This document shows, piece by piece, positions 18,894 to 24,377 of a stretch of DNA of 24,377 bases. A model generated the notes under the pieces. It was not told the origin of the DNA. It made no database searches and saw only the letters and a list, made by a program, of their open reading frames with translations. The stretch is from contig JAIVFH010000362.1 of assembly GCA_025765595.1 (NCBI GenBank), forward strand, positions 1 through 24,377, in the 5' to 3' direction. The translations under genes were made by a program, and so were the position numbers. The DNA is from Obelidium mucronatum (lineage: Eukaryota > Chytridiomycota > Chytridiomycetes > Chytridiales > Chytriomycetaceae). Position 1 is the stretch's first letter. The number at the start of each line of letters is the position of its first letter.

Positions 18894-19811
18894 TTACTTA
18901 AAACTTTCGTGTTCTTCAACATGGCCACCCTTTTCCTTGGCCAACATATTCAGCGAAACTCTACTTTCATCTGCTTCAACTAACGGCTCAAACACCAATG
19001 TCTCTGGATTCAATGCAAGCAACTCTCCATCTTCAAAGTCAAAGTACCAGCCATGAATCGTGATTGTTTCATTCATTAACTTCTCGCGTACCCACGGGTA
19101 AGAAACCAAGTTTTCAAGCGACAAAAGTATAGACGCATGTTCACACGCTCGATTTTGGATGTCCATTTCCTTGTGGCCGAAATGCCTAATTAAAGCGAAA
19201 GGGGATCATACTTCAGCTAAAGCCGTAACAGAACTTAAAAAAAACTCCCCCCTCAACATACTTCAACACTTTCTGTCTCGCCTTTTCGGCAATAGTCATC
19301 CACGGTCCCAAAAACTCGGTTTCATCTGAATCCGTGATTCCACGCATCAGTGCTGCGATACCTCCACATTTCGTGTGTCCCATCACGATGATGTTGTTTA
19401 CTTTGAGTCCTTTTACTGCAAATTCGAGGGCGGCGGATACTCCGTGGTGGCTCTTGTCTGGGTTGTAGGGGGCCACTAGGTTGGCTACATTCCGAACTAC
19501 AAAGAGGTCTCCTGGTTCACAGTCTGTTATGATAGCAGGGGTCGACTCTGTTGTGGTCGTTGGTTGTTATTTAACCTGGTTTTTTGAAAGAAAAATATGC
19601 CTCGATGAAAAGCTTACCGAGAATCACAGCACGCAATTAGTAAGGTTTTCGGACTTTGTCCATTCTTTAAGGAATCGTAGAGGTCAGAGTTATCACCAAA
19701 GTAAGTCTTTTGGAATCGTCTGTTTTCAGTGTTTTAAAGCGTTGAGAGACGACGTACGAATTGTAATTAAAACAACCGCACAAACCTGAATCCGGATAGA
19801 AATTTAGACAT
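18894..19811 (-). CDS. Beta-carbonic anhydrase, bacterial-like type, with a one-base frame break
   Basis: Zinc enzyme interconverting CO2 and bicarbonate. Exons 19811-19786, 19719-19618, 19547-19262, 19185-18894; introns GTTTGT/AACAG, GTAAGC/AACAG, GTATGT/AATTAG. The product (about 234 aa) reads MSKFLSGFRRFQKTYFGDNS, NGQSPKTLLIACCDSRVDP, then AIITDCEPGDLFVVRNVANL, GHTKCGGI and GWYFDFEDGELLAL. Zinc and catalytic residues are all present: C39, D41 and R43 of CxDxR, H100 and C103 of HTKC. The run CCCC (plus-strand GGGG 19538-19541) has one base more than the frame RVDP-AIITD allows; removing one restores every exon phase to the stop. The ACCDSRVDPAI form resembles proteobacterial enzymes more than typical fungal ones. 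Confidence 0.92.
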
Positions 19812-19875
19812 TTGCTTGTTGTTGATTTCGGGTTTAATTGAAGCTATAAGCATTTTAAAAAACGGCGGGTGTTAA

Positions 19876-22145
19876 CTAGTACCCCATCCAAAATTTCACA
19901 CACGCAAGTTTCCCTCCTACTTTACCTGAGCTCGTGGCTCTCGGCAATTGATTCAATACAGTACTCGGACTCATACATCTATCAAGATCTGCAGCTTTCT
20001 TGTTTCGAATACTCCGCGTGCTCCCATTCCTCGCTGAAGTTGCAGCTGCATGACGCATCGTGGCACTCGACCTTGGGGAGTTATGTGCAGATCCCCCGAG
20101 ATTCTCTTTACTTCCCCGTTTCACTTTATACAATAAGTCATGCGCTGATCCGCGGGGTGAGTGATGTGCTGCAGCAGTCCCAACGCCATCACCCGCGATT
20201 GTGTGTGTGCTTCCGTGGTGGTGGTGATGATTTGAATGATGATGATGATGTGCATGGGTATGGTGAGGATGATCGGTGTTTTGATTTTCGGGGGCAGCAA
20301 GACATGGCGCGCTGACGGCAGGTTCGTAGTTGGGATCGTTTTTGGATTGAAGTGGAGTCATGGTATTGTTTTCTGGAACCAAGTGGTCGTGATGTTGGTG
20401 TTGTCCCTCTGACGGTTTATGATTGCTGTTTTGGTCAATTGTTTCGTCAGTTGTGGGTGAAAGTGGTGGCAGTGGTGTGTTAGTTTGCTGAGATTCTTGA
20501 GATTGGTGGTGCTGATGATGTTGATGAGACTGGTTTTCATCCTGTTTTGGTGTGGATTCATGATTTTGATTGTATTCCTTGTTTACGTGGTGTTGGGAAT
20601 GACTTTTCTTCGTGCTTGTGTGATACTTGTTGGTTCTGATGGTGATGTGATTCAGATTGTATTGATTCCACATGTTTTGGCTCAATCGACTGCGGCAGGC
20701 TCCACGCTGTCTTCTCTTGTTCGATGGCTTTCGGTACTCTGACGGAGGTGGACCGGATGGTGGTTTCGGTTCGAATCGCTGTTGTGCTGGTATCTCGACG
20801 GACTCTTCCTTAATGTATTGTTTAGGAATAGATGGGACAGGTGGAGGGCCGGTATCCAGCGCCGATACAATCTGATCGTTTTCAAGCAGCTTTTGAAGCG
20901 ATTTCTTTAGACTCCAGTCTTGCCAATGGTTTTTGTTGAGAATTGCGCTCCTCATTGGCTAGTGACTTCCTAGACTCCTGTTTGTTAACACTGGTAGGAT
21001 GGATCTACGGGGACATTATCGTCTTTTGTTGCTTGGGAAATCGACTTTCTTGACTCTGTCTTAACAGGTTTTCGTGGGTTTTCAGAATCGTGTGATGGCG
21101 GTGCAGCAGCACTAGTAATAGATTTTCCGAGACTCGGACCTAACGAATTTCGATGCTGGTGGTTGGGCATTAGGAGGAAGCTGTGTATCAGAGTTTTGAT
21201 CAGCCGCTTCTGATTCCCTCCGCCGAATCACTTGTTTTTTGGACTCTTGTCTGTTCAAAGAATGGGGCTTCAGGAGCATCTTCCCCCCCAGCAGTGATTT
21301 CCTTTTTTGATTCCTTTCTCTCTAGCCGTGAAGACCGCTCTTCTGATTTATCTCGCCGTTTTGTGGTCTTTCGCCCCTAATCGCTCCAATGGCCTATCGT
21401 CTTCAATCGGTGCTATATTCTCACTATTGTCCAGCATGTTCCTGCTTAGTTTCTCGAAGTCTCTTGATGCTGCTGCTGCTGCTGCTGATGCTGATGCATC
21501 AAACTTTGAGGAACTTCTTTGTAATGATTCTGATTATGCACCGTAGGTCTCAACTCTTGAGTGACTTTTGCGAGGTTATCGATACTTCCTTCCTCCTTCA
21601 TTTCTTTCATGATGGCTGATGAGACTTCAATGGCTCGAGAAACATGAGTTGAAGAAGTTTGTCTAGAGAGTGCTTTGATTTGAGCCATCGATGCATGTCG
21701 GGATATATTCCGTGAAACTGGCCTTGAATTGAGTGGGGAAGAGACTTTTTTGGAAATGTAAAAACACGAGTAACAAAGAAAAGACAGTGAGAGCCAGAAA
21801 GAGAAAGTCAGAGTAGAGATGCAAAATTGTTTAATTACCTTTTGAAGCAGCTTTTGAATTTGATTTGGTTCCAGCTTTCCGGGCTGTTGTTGTCGTGGTG
21901 GTGGGTATGATCGAGCTCGGCTTCGCAACGAGCTGCTCGATATCATTCTTCAAATGCTGCACTGCCTCAGCATCAAGTATTTGTGTTTTGCTTTGCGTGA
22001 TGGATTTGTTTGTTGGAAGCGCGGGCAGATCTTCTGGTAGCAAAGTTCCACCACTGCCACCACCACCTCCGCCTCCTCCTGTTCCCCTAATGCCCCCGAA
22101 ATCAGCAGATAAGTCTTCGATAGGCTGGCCTTGCTGAATACTCAT
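19876..22145 (-). CDS. His/Gln/Ser-rich disordered protein, frame repeatedly broken
   Basis: ATG at 22145 opens MSIQQGQPIEDLSADFGGIR with a poly-Gly tract, then a short helical piece (DAEAVQHLKNDIEQLVAK). An intron at about 21838-21752 (GTAATT...AAAAAG) leads to VSSPLNSRPVSRNISRHASM and a CAG tract coding Gln at about 21464-21497. Between about 21440 and 20955 no single frame stays open; pieces in all three frames have the same Ser/Lys/Glu/Pro style (LERKESKKE; KTESRKSISQ; KQESRKSLANEE). From about 20955 one frame runs to 19876 through LENDQIVSALDTG, a proline-rich part and long His/Gln runs (HAHHHHHSNHHHHH), ending with GSKENLGGSAHNSPRSSA. No domain recognised. It is a pseudogene, an assembly-damaged gene, or has introns I could not resolve. 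Confidence 0.45.
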
Positions 22146-22179
22146 GCGCTGTTTTTTTTTTGTTTTTTTTTTGTCCTCC

Positions 22180-22197
22180 TGGTGTTCTAGAACACCA
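22180..22197. promoter_or_regulatory. Perfect 18-bp palindrome with heat-shock-element core
   Basis: TGGTGTTCTAGAACACCA is its own reverse complement and contains TTCnnGAA, the tail-to-tail core bound by heat-shock factor. It lies 35 bp upstream of the ATG (22145) of the minus-strand disordered gene and directly beside long T runs (22152-22172), a common fungal promoter context. Only two clear HSE units are present, so binding is a guess. Confidence 0.5.
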
Positions 22198-22485
22198 ACG
22201 TATTAGAACTGATTGGCCGCCATCAATCCCACACAAAGTAGAAAAAAAAATCCTGTTAATTTCATGCTTTATTTTTTATGGGTTTCAAAAGAGTTTGAAT
22301 GAAGAAGAAAGTTAAAACAAAATAAAAATAAGAAAAAGAACCCCCACACGACTTATGTTTCGTTTGCCCCCCTCCACCGCATAGTAATATCTGATTATTT
22401 TGAAGAAAATTGAAAGGAATTCTGTGATCGCCGTTCATAGAGTGAGTGAATGATTAAGTGGTTTTTTTTTCTTTGGTTTTTGGTG
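22198..22485. other. Intergenic A/T-rich spacer
   Basis: Between the ring-finger gene stop (22486, minus) and the palindrome. It holds A- and T-rich runs and AATAAA-like signals on the minus strand side, consistent with a 3' end for the ligase gene and an upstream promoter for the next gene. No gene seen. Confidence 0.4.
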
Positions 22486-24377
22486 TCAATTCTGTCCGAA
22501 AGGGTTGTTGTTTGAAGGATGACTTTGCTGGTGGGACGATGAACTGCTTGAAAATTCGGGATGGTATCCATGGTGATGATTTTGTTGGTGTTGTGGATGT
22601 TGCTGCTGTTGCTGTTGTTGTAAATGTTGGTGATTTGGATGTTGTGACGGCTGCGAAGTACAGAACGATGGTTGGGTATTTGATCCTGTTTCCCCTATTC
22701 CCATTATGCTTCTGTTAGCTATGCTAAATCGATTTTGCTGCTGCTGTTGGTGGTGGTGGGCTGTAGGCGGCGGTAATGTAACAGGGTGATGGTGTTGATG
22801 CTGGTGTTGATGTTGGAATTGTAAACTCATTGGCCCGCCAATTAAGTTATTGCTACTGTTGCTTGCTGAATATGGATGGGGATATACTATTGAAGTGTTT
22901 TGTTGATGTGATTGAATATGCTGATGTCCCGAGAATACCTGCGGCAAAGATCCAAACGAATGTTGTGTGAGTAGTGGGGCGGTATGCAATGACGATGATG
23001 ACGATGAGAATACGGGTGCAGTAGAACCAAGTGATACGCCATGAAGAGACGTGGAGGATGATCGATGGGATAGAATGGAGTGGTGACTATTCGAGTGAGA
23101 GAATGGCTGATGTTCAGTTAGAGTCGCAACAGATCCAGACCCGCCACCACAACAAGAAACAGCGTCTTTCACTTCCGGTTTTACGTCTTCTACTAGATTT
23201 GACGCGAGAAGTGCGGCGTTATTTCCTTCTATGGTTGTTCCTTCCACCAATTCACTTGTTTGCAGAACTTTCGTGTTGTAGCCTTTGCAATGAATACACT
23301 TGTGATACAAAAAGTGGAATTTCGCGTAGCACTTTTTTTCGCAGTCGTTGCAATAAATAAAGGTTTGAGTTTTGTTGTATTCAGGTGGCATTTGATGTTG
23401 GGCAAGCATTGCGTCAATCCGTTTGAAGTATTCTGTCATATTCGCAAGTGATTTAAAGCAGGTTGGACATTGATACGACGTTTGGATGTATTCTTGGTGG
23501 CATTTGTAATGGATACAGTGACCACATGGCTGGTACAAAGCAGAAAGTACAACCAGTGTGAGTTATTGCGTTAGGGGAACACAAGGAATTTACCATGAAA
23601 ATCACGGTGGTTGTGGAAGTGAACATGTATTCCCCACAGATTGGGCAATCTGATTCAAGATTCCTTTCAATGCATTTATGTCGTCCCTTCAAACTGATGG
23701 CCATGCATACATTACACTTTTTACAATGAAAGTAGTCCTGCCCTAGTCCCTTTCCAATTCTGCAAATACCACAGTCGTAGCTAAAAATAATTTTTTAGTC
23801 ATCGCCGTCTACTTTGATACGTCAACAAACCAGTGGTAAATATTCTTCCGTGGATCATCATCCCATAATTTACACTCCTTGCAGTAATACTTTGCAACTC
23901 GCTTTTGACAGTCTACATTGATGCAATCTTGGCCAGCAGGTTGCACAGTGGAGCAATGCATACACATCATGGTAGTTATTAAATTCCTGCAAAGATCCAA
24001 CAAGGTTTAAGTGATTTTAAACGGTCAATGAAATGTCAGAAAATAACATGGTTATATACCTGATGATATATGATCCGAGAGACTTTCGTCGTGGCAAAAT
24101 CCGACAAGTTATACCATTTTCCACAACAATGAGCTTGAAGCTTTGCTGCTCTTTGGTAGTGCTTACAGCCGACAATATTACTGCTCTTGTCCTACAGGTG
24201 GTGTCAACATTACAAACAAACAGTGCAATAGAATCCTCCTTTTAATCTTACATGGAACGTCATATGCTTATCGGTATTCAAGACAACATTAAAATCATGC
24301 CGTTTATCCTCTAATTTGTTGCTTGCTAATGATGCCCGTGTTGATTTTCCTTTATCCCGCGACGACCATTTGCTTGT
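22486..24377 (-). CDS. CHY/CTCHY/RING-type E3 ubiquitin ligase (RCHY1/Pirh2 family), 5' end outside window
   Basis: Exons on the minus strand: >24377-24252, 24191-24060, 23986-23831, 23780-23594 and 23529-22486, with introns GTAAGA/CTGTAG, GTATAT/TTGCAG, GTTTGT/TTTTAG and GTAAAT/TACCAG. Domains in order: CHY finger (GCKHYQRAAKLQAHCCGKWY then CRICHDE), MMCMHCSTVQPAGQDC, CTCHY (CKECKLWDDDPRKNIYHC then YDCGICRIGKG), RING-H2 (CPICGEYMFTSTTTVIFM then PCGHCIHYKCHQEY and CPTCFKSL), and the terminal zinc ribbon (YCNDCEKKCYAKFHFLYHKC, CKGYNT). About 250 residues of His/Gln/Ser-rich tail follow, longer than in animal homologues. In the CHY exon two extra bases and one missing base must be ignored to read the conserved finger and to match the next exon's phase. 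The start codon lies beyond 24377. Confidence 0.9.

Noticed and set aside
20485..20742. Hydrophobic plus-strand frame resembling a membrane protein
   Set aside because: It is the complement of His/Gln/Asn-rich coding on the minus strand, which always gives Leu/Val/Met-rich antisense frames.
20955..21500. Euplotes-like frameshifting at every stop codon
   Set aside because: In uL23, carbonic anhydrase and the CHY finger the breaks are not at stop codons and lie in repeated bases, and one is a missing base; errors or decay explain all of them more simply.
1..24377. CRISPR arrays, tRNA genes, bacterial-style operons or defence systems
   Set aside because: No repeat-spacer pattern or tRNA cloverleaf was noticed, and the genes are spliced eukaryotic genes with household functions.

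Overview
The window is nuclear DNA of a fungus, most likely an early-diverging (chytrid- or zygomycete-like) lineage. That placement is inference from compact gene spacing, many 50-160 nt introns with GT(A/G)xGT donors and CTAAC/CTGAT/TTAAT-type branch sites, and a typical fungal gene set (RIB5-type riboflavin synthase, Rad17, Urk1-type uridine kinase with a C-terminal UPRT-like domain, PIG-X/PBN1). The coding content was worked out by joining exons by hand; about thirty introns are proposed and most keep phase exactly.

Left part (1-6000), accessory: a spliced orphan gene (116-978), a near-perfect 1342-bp tandem duplication with a third partial copy (1039-3963) whose unit looks like a five-exon gene interrupted by one in-frame TGA, a second orphan gene (3990-4503) that is a paralogue of the first, an ~840-bp segment bounded by a 24-nt inverted repeat (4547-5386), and a third short coiled-coil orphan (5424-5913).

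Middle part (6000-17650), conserved and tightly packed: riboflavin synthase, an F-box/LRR protein starting 30 bp after it, the checkpoint clamp loader Rad17, a small secreted peptide plus its decayed copy and a short-chain dehydrogenase remnant; then on the minus strand a two-pass membrane protein of unknown function and a uridine kinase; then, head to head with the kinase, PIG-X/PBN1 of GPI-anchor synthesis.

Right part (17650-24377): ribosomal protein uL23 (plus), then on the minus strand a bacterial-type beta-carbonic anhydrase, a long His/Gln/Ser-rich disordered gene, and a CHY/CTCHY/RING ubiquitin ligase (RCHY1/Pirh2 type) whose 5' end lies beyond the window. In uL23, the carbonic anhydrase and the CHY finger the conserved protein is recovered only by ignoring single extra or missing bases, and the disordered gene changes frame repeatedly; no such breaks were needed between 6 and 17.6 kb. 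Local consensus errors are the simplest reading, but decay or recoding is testable.

The most notable real signals are three GC-AG introns in three genes (two with a GCAAGT donor), the duplicated TGA-interrupted gene unit, the small paralogous orphan family, and the inverted-repeat element. I found no defence system, CRISPR array, tRNA, rRNA or complete transposase.
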